Shown here: positions 8,608 to 14,809 of the stretch, in pieces
Layout of the letters: each line of letters starts with the position of its first letter
How positions within the stretch are numbered: position 1 is the first letter of the stretch
NCBI GenBank assembly: GCA_934561175.1
Contig: CAKTFW010000026.1
Coordinates: 1-19,232 of the forward strand
DNA length: 19,232 bases
Direction: 5' to 3'
Source: an uncultured Oscillospiraceae bacterium
GTDB taxonomy: Bacteria > Bacillota > Clostridia > Oscillospirales > Oscillospiraceae
Notes under the pieces: model-generated
Seen by the model: the letters and a program-made list of their open reading frames with translations, nothing else
Databases searched by the model: none
What the model was told of the DNA's origin: nothing
Program-made: the position numbers and the translations under genes

Positions 8608-9341
8608 TGCTCCGGACGAAATGCCACGCCTTCAATTCCCCACTCCGGCAGCGGCAGCCGCTGCATTGCGCCGAAAATCCGGTTTTTCAGTTCCGGATAG
8701 GTTGCGCTCAGGCTATAAATCAGCTCTTTAATTTCCTGCCGTTTCGTATACTTGTCCGCCGGGCAGGTATTATGCACCACTGGAAGCGCCATTCGCTCCG
8801 CAAAGTGGATCACCGTTTTTTCGCTCAAATACAGCATTGGCCGGATTTGGGTAATGCCTGTCCGGTCAAGGTAAGTTACCGGCTGGAAGCAGTTGATGCG
8901 CCCCTCATAAATCAGCGACATCAAGAAAGTCTCCACTGCATCATCATAATGATGCCCCAGCGCAATTTTCGTAATCCCGCGTTCCAGCAGCGCCTGATTC
9001 AGCGCCCCGCGGCGCATTTTGGCGCACATGGAGCAGGGATTTTTTTCTTTCCGGTAGTCGAAAATCACCGTTCCGATCTGTGTTGGGATTTCCGTAAACG
9101 GCACTTCCAGCGTCCGGCAAAATTCTGCTACTGCAGAAAAATCCATTCCCGGCAGTCCCATGTTCACCGTCAGCGCTTCCAGTGTAAACGGCTTTGGATA
9201 ATACTCCCGCAGCCCCGCCAGCAGCCGCAGCAGCGTCAGGGAGTCCTTTCCGCCGGATACGCCCACTGCAATACGATCTCCGGGCTCAATCATATGGTAG
9301 TCCTCAATACAGCGGCGCATCAGCCCCATCATTTTTTGCAA
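8604..9341 (-). CDS. ttcA: TtcA-type tRNA 2-thiocytidine synthetase (PP-loop ATPase)
   Basis: 245 residues. The PP-loop SGGKDS is at residues 29-34, a CxxC (Cys103, Cys106) lies in NPCSMCAKMRRG, and a third Cys is at 193 in NTCPADK. These three Cys are the iron-sulfur cluster ligands of TtcA, which thiolates C32 of tRNA. The motif GHHYDDAVETFLMSL is also typical. The start is a TTG at 9341: GAGGTGA lies 6 bases before it, whereas the next ATG (9332) would be 15 bases away. A paralogous TtcA-like thiolase with another tRNA target cannot be excluded. Convergent with bofA, with a 3-base overlap of stops. Confidence 0.88.
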   Translation of the reverse strand: MQKMMGLMRRCIEDYHMIEPGDRIAVGVSGGKDSLTLLRLLAGLREYYPKPFTLEALTVNMGLPGMDFSAVAEFCRTLEVPFTEIPTQIGTVIFDYRKEKNPCSMCAKMRRGALNQALLERGITKIALGHHYDDAVETFLMSLIYEGRINCFQPVTYLDRTGITQIRPMLYLSEKTVIHFAERMALPVVHNTCPADKYTKRQEIKELIYSLSATYPELKNRIFGAMQRLPLPEWGIEGVAFRPEH

Positions 9342-9384
9342 AATCAGTCACCTCAATTTTTATTTTGCCTTTCGAGTATTCAAG

Positions 9385-9416
9385 AGCATTTAAGAGAAAA
9401 TGAAAGCATTTAAGAG
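9385..9416. repeat. Two 12-base direct repeats 20 bases apart
   Basis: AGCATTTAAGAG occurs exactly at 9385-9396 and 9405-9416, start to start 20 bases, or two helical turns. It lies in the divergent region between the ttcA-like start and the rplM promoter. Tandem sites phased this way suit a DNA-binding protein, but no protein is known to bind here. Confidence 0.6.
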
Positions 9417-9454
9417 TTCTTTCAACGCTAAATTGATTTTTTGATTTTTTGCTG

Positions 9455-9483
9455 TTGACACCGAAAAAACCTTGTGGTATAAA
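9455..9483 (+). promoter_or_regulatory. Strong sigma-70-type promoter of rplM-rpsI
   Basis: Perfect -35 box TTGACA (9455-9460), a 17-base spacer, and -10 box TATAAA (9478-9483). It lies about 80 bases ahead of rplM, as expected for a ribosomal protein operon, and leaves a leader of about 70 bases. Confidence 0.88.
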
Positions 9484-9488
9484 AATAA

Positions 9489-9520
9489 AGTGCGTTTTGG
9501 GATATTGTAAGCGCCGCACT
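9489..9520 (+). promoter_or_regulatory. Leader hairpin of rplM, candidate L13 autoregulatory element
   Basis: AGTGCG (9489-9494) pairs perfectly with CGCACT (9515-9520) at the very start of the expected transcript. A structured L13 leader that controls rplM-rpsI is known from low-GC Gram-positives (Rfam L13_leader). Position and gene context fit, but I cannot confirm the conserved loop bases by eye. Confidence 0.45.
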
Positions 9521-9563
9521 ATGATTTGTCAAAACTATAATTCAAATAAATGGAGGAACTGTC

Positions 9564-9995
9564 ATGTCCACTACTCTGGCAAAACCTGAGACCGTACAGC
9601 GCAAGTGGTATGTTCTCGATGCAGCGGGCAAGCCCCTGGGCCGTACCGCAACTGTCGCAGCCAAACTGCTGCGCGGCAAGCACAAGGTTGACTATACCCC
9701 GAATGTCGACTGCGGTGATTTCGTTATCATCGTCAACACCGATAAGGCAATCCTGACCGGCAACAAGGCCGAGGATAAGTACTATCGCCATCACACCGGC
9801 TGGATCGGCCACCTGAAGGAAGTTAAGTACCGCATCCTGATGGAAGAGAAGCCCGAATTCGCCATGGAGCTGGCTGTTAAGGGTATGCTGCCGAAGAACT
9901 CGATCGGCCGCAACAGCCTGAAGCGTCTGAAGCTCTACAAGGGCGCCGAGCACAACAACGCCGCACAGAAGCCCGAACCCTGGGTTCTGGACTAA
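9564..9995 (+). CDS. rplM: 50S ribosomal protein L13
   Basis: 143 residues, normal length for L13. The family landmarks RKWYVLDAAGKPLGRTAT near the N-terminus, DKYYRHHTGWIGHLK in the middle and GMLPKNSIGR near residue 108 are all present. GGAGG lies about 8 bases before the ATG. It is an early-assembling large-subunit protein and is followed 17 bases later by rpsI in the conserved rplM-rpsI order. Codon use is strongly biased to C/G-ending codons, as expected for high expression. Confidence 0.98.
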   Translation: MSTTLAKPETVQRKWYVLDAAGKPLGRTATVAAKLLRGKHKVDYTPNVDCGDFVIIVNTDKAILTGNKAEDKYYRHHTGWIGHLKEVKYRILMEEKPEFAMELAVKGMLPKNSIGRNSLKRLKLYKGAEHNNAAQKPEPWVLD

Positions 9996-10012
9996 TCAGG
10001 AGGTAAGCGATT

Positions 10013-10417
10013 ATGTACGAGAGCAAGAAACAGTATCAGTACGGCACTGGCCGTCGTAAGTCTTCCGTCGCACGCGTCCGCCTGTATGAAGGCGGCACCG
10101 GTTCCATTATTATCAATGGCCGCGATATCGACGAGTATTTTGGCTTGGATACCCTGAAGCTGCTGGTTCGTCAGCCGCTGGTTACCACCAATACCCTGGG
10201 CAAGGTTGACATCGTCTGCACTGTTGCTGGCGGTGGTGTCACTGGCCAGGCAGGCGCAATCCGCCATGGCATCGCTCGCGCACTGTTGAGCGTGAATGCC
10301 GAATATCGTCCTCTGCTGAAGGCCGCTGGTCTGCTGACCCGCGATCCGCGTATGAAGGAGCGTAAGAAGTACGGTCTGAAGGCCGCTCGTCGTGCGCCCC
10401 AGTTCTCCAAGCGCTAA
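10013..10417 (+). CDS. rpsI: 30S ribosomal protein S9
   Basis: 134 residues, with YGTGRRKSSVARVRL at the N-terminus, GQAGAIRHGIARAL in the middle, and the invariant basic tail KKYGLKAARRAPQFSKR, whose final Lys-Arg reaches the ribosomal P site. AGGAGG lies 9 bases before the ATG. It is co-transcribed with rplM and followed directly by an intrinsic terminator. Confidence 0.98.
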   Translation: MYESKKQYQYGTGRRKSSVARVRLYEGGTGSIIINGRDIDEYFGLDTLKLLVRQPLVTTNTLGKVDIVCTVAGGGVTGQAGAIRHGIARALLSVNAEYRPLLKAAGLLTRDPRMKERKKYGLKAARRAPQFSKR

Positions 10418-10431
10418 ATTTGTTATGAACC

Positions 10432-10462
10432 CCCCGGAAAACTTCGGTTTTCCGGGGTTTTT
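10432..10462 (+). terminator. Intrinsic terminator of rplM-rpsI
   Basis: Perfect 11-bp stem CCCCGGAAAAC/GTTTTCCGGGG closed by a TTCG tetraloop and followed by five T. It starts 15 bases after the rpsI stop. It marks the end of the conserved chromosomal block; accessory-type genes begin right after. Confidence 0.95.
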
Positions 10463-10545
10463 CTTTACCTATTGTTCGGATATCTAAATCTGAGGGGTCT
10501 GATTTTTAAGGAAATTGACTACAATATGTTGTGGTTTGGCGAAAA

Positions 10546-10668
10546 TTAACCACTATTTTTGAGGTGGGAAAAATAGTATCCGATCCGCTTGTCTTCCCGG
10601 AGTGCATCCAGCGTCTTGAGCGAGATCCCCAGGATCTTCGCTGTTTCTTTTCTTGAGAACATTTCCAT
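10546..10668 (-). CDS. Small excisionase/MerR-type HTH protein, probably 3'-truncated
   Basis: 40 residues. The sequence MFSRKETAKILGISLKTLDA is a standard helix-turn-helix of the excisionase (HTH_17) type. Full-length members continue after IGYY with a basic strand and another helix and are usually 55-70 residues; here the frame stops ten residues on, and no other frame gives a convincing continuation. AAAAGGAG lies 9 bases before the ATG at 10668. Excisionase-like proteins steer integrase direction in mobile elements, so this may be a remnant of one. It sits at the left end of the accessory region, next to rpsI. Confidence 0.6.
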   Translation of the reverse strand: MEMFSRKETAKILGISLKTLDALREDKRIGYYFSHLKNSG

Positions 10669-10732
10669 ATATCATCGCTCCTTTTATGAATTCAAGATTT
10701 GAGTCAACAAATCCCTTCATAAATAAGGAGAA

Positions 10733-10770
10733 AACAGGGGGTGGAATATCACCCCCTGTTCTGCTTTTTT
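10733..10770. terminator. Strong hairpin, likely bidirectional terminator
   Basis: ACAGGGGGTG (10734-10743) pairs perfectly with CACCCCCTGT (10750-10759) around a GAATAT loop; an A-T pair extends the stem on each side. On the minus strand the stem is followed by a TTTT run, which suits termination of the small-gene operon ending at 10769. On the plus strand a T6 run follows after a few bases. It separates the minus operon from the downstream HTH gene. Confidence 0.8.
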
Positions 10771-11009
10771 AGATTTTATTTTCTTTGCCGCTATCGGCGC
10801 TCAGTGAAAATGCCTGCTTTCCGTTGAAGCGTTCTTTGAGCCTGTTCATTTGGAACTCCAGTTCATCATAGATCTGCTGAAGTTCCTCCTCACTGTACTC
10901 ATAGGACACCTTTGCGGAACAGTTCCCCCAACTTCTCAAAATCATCAATCAGTGTTGCCATGCGCTTCTCAACAACACGGCAAAACCGCTCATGCTTCGT
11001 TTCCTTCAT
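10769..11009 (-). pseudogene. Frameshifted small gene of clostridial mobile-element type
   Basis: The ATG at 11009 has AGGAGG 6 bases upstream and begins MKETKHERFCRVVEKRM...FEKLG, then the frame is lost and stops at CTATGA. Skipping one base in a run of five C (10925-10929 on the plus strand) restores FEKLGNCSAKVSYEYSEEEL... and continues to a stop at 10769. The total of 241 bases is one more than a whole number of codons, fitting a single-base insertion. The restored 79-residue helical protein resembles small hypothetical proteins that I recall from Firmicutes integrative elements (memory, not a search). Its start overlaps the end of the upstream gene by 20 bases. Sequencing error in a homopolymer is the alternative to true decay. 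Confidence 0.65.
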
Positions 11010-11628
11010 GGAAAGCCTCCTCATATTCCTCAATGTACTGCGTTCCATCTTCCTCTATGACGATGGCCGGACGGTAGATGCGATGTCCCTGTTCTATGAG
11101 AAACTCCACGATTCCATCTGTTACCTCGCCGATATAATGCATATCCCAGGGGAACTCGTCCTCGGTCTTACCCAGCAGGACCAGGAGACACTGATAAACT
11201 GCGTTGTCGATTTCATCCAGCCAATCAAGGTGGCCTGCGGACAGTGACAATTCGCGGTCTGGCTCCTTGTCATTTTCTTCCGTGGGGTCAATCAGCTTAT
11301 GCTCTTTGAAGGGCGGGAAAACGATAGTGCCTTCGCATCTCTGAGTTTTGCCGTTGATGAAGATTTGACGCCACTGGTCATTCGGCAGCTCGCTGCAGCC
11401 AACCAGCAGGAATTTCACCTTCGGAAACTCTCTGGACAGACTCAGCATATCTTCCTCATACTGGTACCAGATGTCGTCATCATCGTGCCAAGCCGCAGTG
11501 CCACTATCAATGCTGCAATCGTCTTTTGAGAAGCAGCGGTTTCGTGTTAAAAGCGCGGCATCAATTCGGGCAAACTCTGCCTCTGTAATCGGTAACGCCT
11601 CCAGATAATAGTCCGTTCTGTAACCCAT
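10990..11628 (-). CDS. Hypothetical acidic protein (intact gene of the small-gene cluster)
   Basis: 212 residues starting MGYRTDYYLEALPITEAEF. I do not assign a function. The protein is acidic and soluble, with Trp-rich patches such as AWHDDDDIWYQYEEDM and DEFPWDMHYIGEV, and has no signal peptide or membrane segment. AGGAGG lies 8 bases before the ATG at 11628. The stop of the preceding small gene lies directly before this ATG (TAAATG), and the following small gene overlaps its end by 20 bases, so translation is probably coupled. Openings of the type MGYxTDY are common in phage and integrative-element proteins. It is the only clearly unbroken member of this cluster. Confidence 0.75.
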   Translation of the reverse strand: MGYRTDYYLEALPITEAEFARIDAALLTRNRCFSKDDCSIDSGTAAWHDDDDIWYQYEEDMLSLSREFPKVKFLLVGCSELPNDQWRQIFINGKTQRCEGTIVFPPFKEHKLIDPTEENDKEPDRELSLSAGHLDWLDEIDNAVYQCLLVLLGKTEDEFPWDMHYIGEVTDGIVEFLIEQGHRIYRPAIVIEEDGTQYIEEYEEAFHEGNEA

Positions 11629-11779
11629 TTATTCGCCCTCCTCGTCATTTCTATCGACCGGAAGGGAAAAACTATCGGGAGAACATCGTAATTGCCCGCA
11701 GCGGCGCTCGTGAGGCCGCTGCGGCAAGAAAACGCTTCTGTGCTTCCGGCTTCAAATCATCAAAGTACAGTTCAAACAT
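11629..11779 (-). pseudogene. Frameshifted ~50-residue gene of clostridial mobile-element type
   Basis: ATG at 11779 with AAGGAGG 9 bases upstream. As it stands the frame gives 35 residues (MFELYFDDLKPEAQKRFLAA...) and stops at 11672. One base missing near 11713-11724 would lead into GLTSAAAGNYDVLPIV, and one base missing in the A5 run 11667-11671 would lead into PVDRNDEEGE and a stop at 11629, directly before the next gene's ATG. The span of 151 bases equals 153 minus two, matching two single-base losses. The restored pattern (YFDDL..EAQ..., then NYDVLPI, acidic tail) matches small proteins I recall from Firmicutes elements. It overlaps the upstream gene by 8 bases. Confidence 0.55.
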
Positions 11780-12136
11780 CCTCGTTGTCCTCCTTGGCAA
11801 ATGCGTCATTGATATCTCCCTGAGAGAAATTCAGTGCCAGCAGCTCGGCTTCAGAGAACCCAAGTTCCGCAAGCCGCTTGATGACCGGGAGTGCCTTGCA
11901 GTCCTCGCTGTTCACCTTGTCGTTGATCAAAAGACCCAGTAACTCCAATGCGCGATCTCGCTCAATGAAATACCACTTGCCCTTTTGCTTCAAAAAGAAT
12001 CCACCAGTTCTGCGGCAGTTACACGAACGGTCGCAGCTGCGTCTGTTGGCGTAAAGCAATTCTCATTCAGTTCAAAATACGGATGATCCGTCTCTGGAGC
12101 GTAGGTTTCAAACTTCTTTTCCGGCAAGCCGACCAT
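11772..12136 (-). pseudogene. Frameshifted gene, about 121 residues if restored
   Basis: Two minus-strand frames join here. The first, from the ATG at 12136 or upstream, reads KKFETYAPETDHPYFELNEN, continues through TVRVTAAELVDSF and then stops. The second reads FLKQKGKWYFIERDRALELL and on to NEDV with a stop at 11772. Adding one T to the run of five (plus-strand A5 at 11992-11996) fuses them as AAELVDSFLKQKGKWYFIE. The span of 365 bases is one short of a whole number of codons. An open frame beginning at 12059 in the second frame starts with an implausible Cys/Arg-rich stretch. No ribosome site precedes 12136 and the frame stays open to 12175, so the true 5' end may also be lost. Function unknown. 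Confidence 0.55.
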
Positions 12137-12460
12137 GCGGGGAACGAAGTATGGGCTATTGTTAATGAGTGCGGTTTATATGGCGTATATGATAAAAAAG
12201 CGATTGCCATTGACACAGTATTGAGCGAACACAGCCAGAGCCGGAGATTTTACAAAATTAAGCGTTGCAGCAAAGGCGTTTATGAGCTTTCCATCCTTGA
12301 TTGTGATGAAGCTCCCACGGAGCATTTCTATCATGATTTCCGGCTGGAGCGTATCACGGCTGACAACATTTCGTGGATAAGAGAGCTGGCATTAACAGCT
12401 CTGCTACCTGCATGGTTCTTTGACCCATATTCTGAAGAATATAAGGAATACCATCGCTGA
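12083..12460 (+). CDS. Hypothetical protein, likely 5'-truncated fragment
   Basis: 125 codons in the open frame. From about residue 20 on the sequence looks truly coding: EVWAIVNECGLYGVYDKKA, later FYKIKRCSKGVYELSILD, ending DPYSEEYKEYHR. The first ~18 residues are antisense to the convincing minus-strand sequence of the neighbouring broken gene, and no ribosome site precedes the ATG. The real gene probably began elsewhere and was cut at a junction near 12138-12155. The protein is soluble with no signal peptide. I do not recognise a family. A hairpin terminator follows at 12596-12629. Confidence 0.45.
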   Translation: MIRLWSVGFKLLFRQADHAGNEVWAIVNECGLYGVYDKKAIAIDTVLSEHSQSRRFYKIKRCSKGVYELSILDCDEAPTEHFYHDFRLERITADNISWIRELALTALLPAWFFDPYSEEYKEYHR

Positions 12461-12595
12461 GCAAATCAGTAATCTGTAGATACGATTATGGATAACGCCC
12501 TACTCTCATTTTAGCCATCAGGTATCTATATCTATTTGTAGAGTGTGTTTGCTATACTAAGCACCTTGCCAAGATTAAAACCTCATTGTAAAGTA

Positions 12596-12629
12596 ATGCG
12601 GAACGACCAACTGGCCGTTCCGCATTTTT
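12596..12629 (+). terminator. Intrinsic terminator
   Basis: ATGCGGAACG (12596-12605) pairs with CGTTCCGCAT (12616-12625), then one A/C mismatch and a CC/GG pair close an AACT loop; a run of five T follows on the plus strand. It sits between the plus-strand fragment ending at 12460 and the convergent PolC-like gene ending at 12641. On the minus strand the same hairpin lacks a clean T run. The rest of 12461-12640 shows no gene. Confidence 0.8.
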
Positions 12630-12640
12630 CACTTTTCGCA

Positions 12641-14809
12641 TCAAAAGAGTTCCGTCTCATTCAATCTTCTAATGGTATCATCCGCCGCATCTCGCAGAAT
12701 CGGCTCAACGGTATCTGGGTAATTCATGGCATACCATACCAACTGTGCGCTGTACGCTGCGAGAGTCTGCGTGTGTCCCTCCGGAAACAGGTATCCAGTC
12801 TTTTTGCAAACAGATGTAAACCATTCCTCCGCCTCACAGCAACGGAGCATTTTCAACTGCGGTTCCGAAAAGCCTTTACGAGCAGGTATTCCCATTCGAA
12901 CACAAGTCATGAAATCGGTAGACTCTTCCTGTGTCGCACCTCGCTGAACAAGATACCGATACACATCTTCACGGCAGGTAATGACTTGTTCCGCTGTAAT
13001 AGTTCCATCGAGCAGCATCGGCTTCTGGCAGTTCTCCCAGATGTCTGTACCGTGGCTGAGGCCGTGAACCCTAATCAGAGAATGTAAATCGTGGAGATTT
13101 AATGATTCAGCCATATCCGCAAAGCAACGCGCTGGTCCAATCCCTGCGATTATGCAGGCCAACTCAACAGCGTTCAATGTCATCTTGCTGTGGCAAGTCC
13201 GGATTGCTTGATAAATAGCGGGATCTTTCAGTGGAACGGCATCACGGCACACGCTGGTTGCTTCCTGACAGGCTTCAACTACATAAGGCAGTTTGGCTGC
13301 AATCAATCTAAAGCGAGGTGTACCTGTCTCGAAGCTATCCAATCCCAACGAGGAAAGCGGCCTTTCAAATTTTGCCGGCAAACCATCCATGTCGGGGAGT
13401 ATATAAAACTTCTGCATTCCTACATCACGCTGTTTCTCATTACCAGAAGTAAGAACCTTGCTGAAAAAAACTCCATCCTTTTCTAAGATAGAGCGTTCCT
13501 CCTTGGGGCAGCTACTCAGATAGTTCTGCATGATGTCTTCCAGGAACTTCGTCTCATAAGTAGAACGATTACCGCCATCACCAAAAGCCAAGTAGGAAGC
13601 ACATGCTTTGCCTAAATGTTCTACCGCCATGGAATACGCATCTCCAGAAAGACGAATCTCAATATTACACAATTGGTCTTTTCCATAGCATCCGGGAATA
13701 TTGAGCAAATCACAGCCGGTTGGCGAAAGTGTTTGGGGTAGCGGATCAAAATCTGTGATATCCAGCAAATACAGCAAAAGAAAACTGTTCCAAAATGCAG
13801 AAAGCATGATGGGATGTTCCTCTTTAGGGAGAGCCAAGCGGATCTCTTGCAGAATATGAATGATTCCCGCAGCGCCTGCACGGTCAATGTCATCCAGTTC
13901 CTGCACCATCCTCTCCTGAATGGCCGGTGTTACATCGGGGCCATACTTCTTCACAAGCGCAGCCTGCACATCCTGCCGCAGCTTCGCCATCCTTTCCTGA
14001 TGGAATTTCTCCTGTCCCCGCTGCATGAGATCTACCATTGTGGGCATGGGTTCAATTTGATCAAATATCCATTGCTGGTTGTCGGTTAGGGCCTTCTCTA
14101 CGATCTCCCGCTCACCCGGCAGGATATACAACTCCCGGAAGTCCTCCGTCAGCTCTTCCGGTTTCTTCCACGAAACTGCTTCCTCAGATTTACCCCAATA
14201 CTGTGTGATGGCTCGATGGGCATGATAATAAGCATTTTCAGCACCGGCAAAGGTAGCACACTGTACTGCGCAGGTGGGCACTCCGCATTCGTGAGAAAGG
14301 CGGCACAGTCGCGCACTTACATCGTAGGGTTCCAACGGAAGCTCTATATAGTCATATGTCAGAGCCACATTCTTGAGGACAATATCACCTCTGCGTAGCT
14401 GGATTGCTCGAACGAGCTGTCCATCACGGGCGCTGGCTCCAAGCAGCAGACCGTCCCGGCGCGCCTCCAACTGTTGGCGTGTTACATAGCGCCCTTGAGA
14501 AAGATCCATATCGTCCATCAGACGCAGTAGTGCAAAAATGTTCTCCCGCCCGGTTCGATTCTTCGCTAACAGCGTCACAGCATAGCGATCCTCACGATCC
14601 AGACAATCCACCGTCATGCCATAAATCAGGGATATGCCTCTCTTTTTGGCTTCGCGTTCTGCAATCAAATAACCCTGTACCGTGTTGCGGTCGGTGATAG
14701 CAACTGCTTTGCAGTTATTCTGGGCACATGTGTATACTACATCCTCTGCACCAAGAAAAGAGAGAATATCGGAATATCTTGTATCAGTATGGTATTCAAT
14801 CCAATTCAT
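12641..14809 (-). CDS. PolC-type DNA polymerase III alpha-like protein, predicted inactive
   Basis: 722 residues from the ATG at 14809 (AGGAG 10 bases upstream; ATG at 14815 is the alternative). Residues 1-160 match the PolC PHP domain and ~170-700 the polymerase region, but the proofreading exonuclease insert is absent. Clear PolC matches include HGLSHGTDIW (582-591), CREDVYRYL, and the CKKTGYLFPEGH stretch. Key residues are replaced: the PHP motif HxH is H7-T-D9, ITDH is ITDR (Arg41), YGxE is YGMT. The palm DID pair of PolC appears as N382-I-E, the GSRGSVGSS motif is not found (MLSAFWNSF there), and LDxLGH is lost. It is half the length of PolC (~1440). It probably cannot make DNA; a DNA-, clamp- or partner-binding role is a guess. 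Its start overlaps the end of the XRE regulator gene by 14 bases. Confidence 0.8.
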   Translation of the reverse strand: MNWIEYHTDTRYSDILSFLGAEDVVYTCAQNNCKAVAITDRNTVQGYLIAEREAKKRGISLIYGMTVDCLDREDRYAVTLLAKNRTGRENIFALLRLMDDMDLSQGRYVTRQQLEARRDGLLLGASARDGQLVRAIQLRRGDIVLKNVALTYDYIELPLEPYDVSARLCRLSHECGVPTCAVQCATFAGAENAYYHAHRAITQYWGKSEEAVSWKKPEELTEDFRELYILPGEREIVEKALTDNQQWIFDQIEPMPTMVDLMQRGQEKFHQERMAKLRQDVQAALVKKYGPDVTPAIQERMVQELDDIDRAGAAGIIHILQEIRLALPKEEHPIMLSAFWNSFLLLYLLDITDFDPLPQTLSPTGCDLLNIPGCYGKDQLCNIEIRLSGDAYSMAVEHLGKACASYLAFGDGGNRSTYETKFLEDIMQNYLSSCPKEERSILEKDGVFFSKVLTSGNEKQRDVGMQKFYILPDMDGLPAKFERPLSSLGLDSFETGTPRFRLIAAKLPYVVEACQEATSVCRDAVPLKDPAIYQAIRTCHSKMTLNAVELACIIAGIGPARCFADMAESLNLHDLHSLIRVHGLSHGTDIWENCQKPMLLDGTITAEQVITCREDVYRYLVQRGATQEESTDFMTCVRMGIPARKGFSEPQLKMLRCCEAEEWFTSVCKKTGYLFPEGHTQTLAAYSAQLVWYAMNYPDTVEPILRDAADDTIRRLNETELF

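Noticed and set aside
10501..10545. TTGACT at 10515 as a plus-strand promoter
   Set aside because: No -10 box at a fitting distance and no plus-strand gene follows.
11772..12059. A 95-residue open frame from 12059 taken as an intact gene
   Set aside because: Its first ~18 residues are an unlikely Cys/Arg-rich run, and the overlapping frame reads a better sequence (TVRVTAAELVDSF). A broken longer gene explains both.
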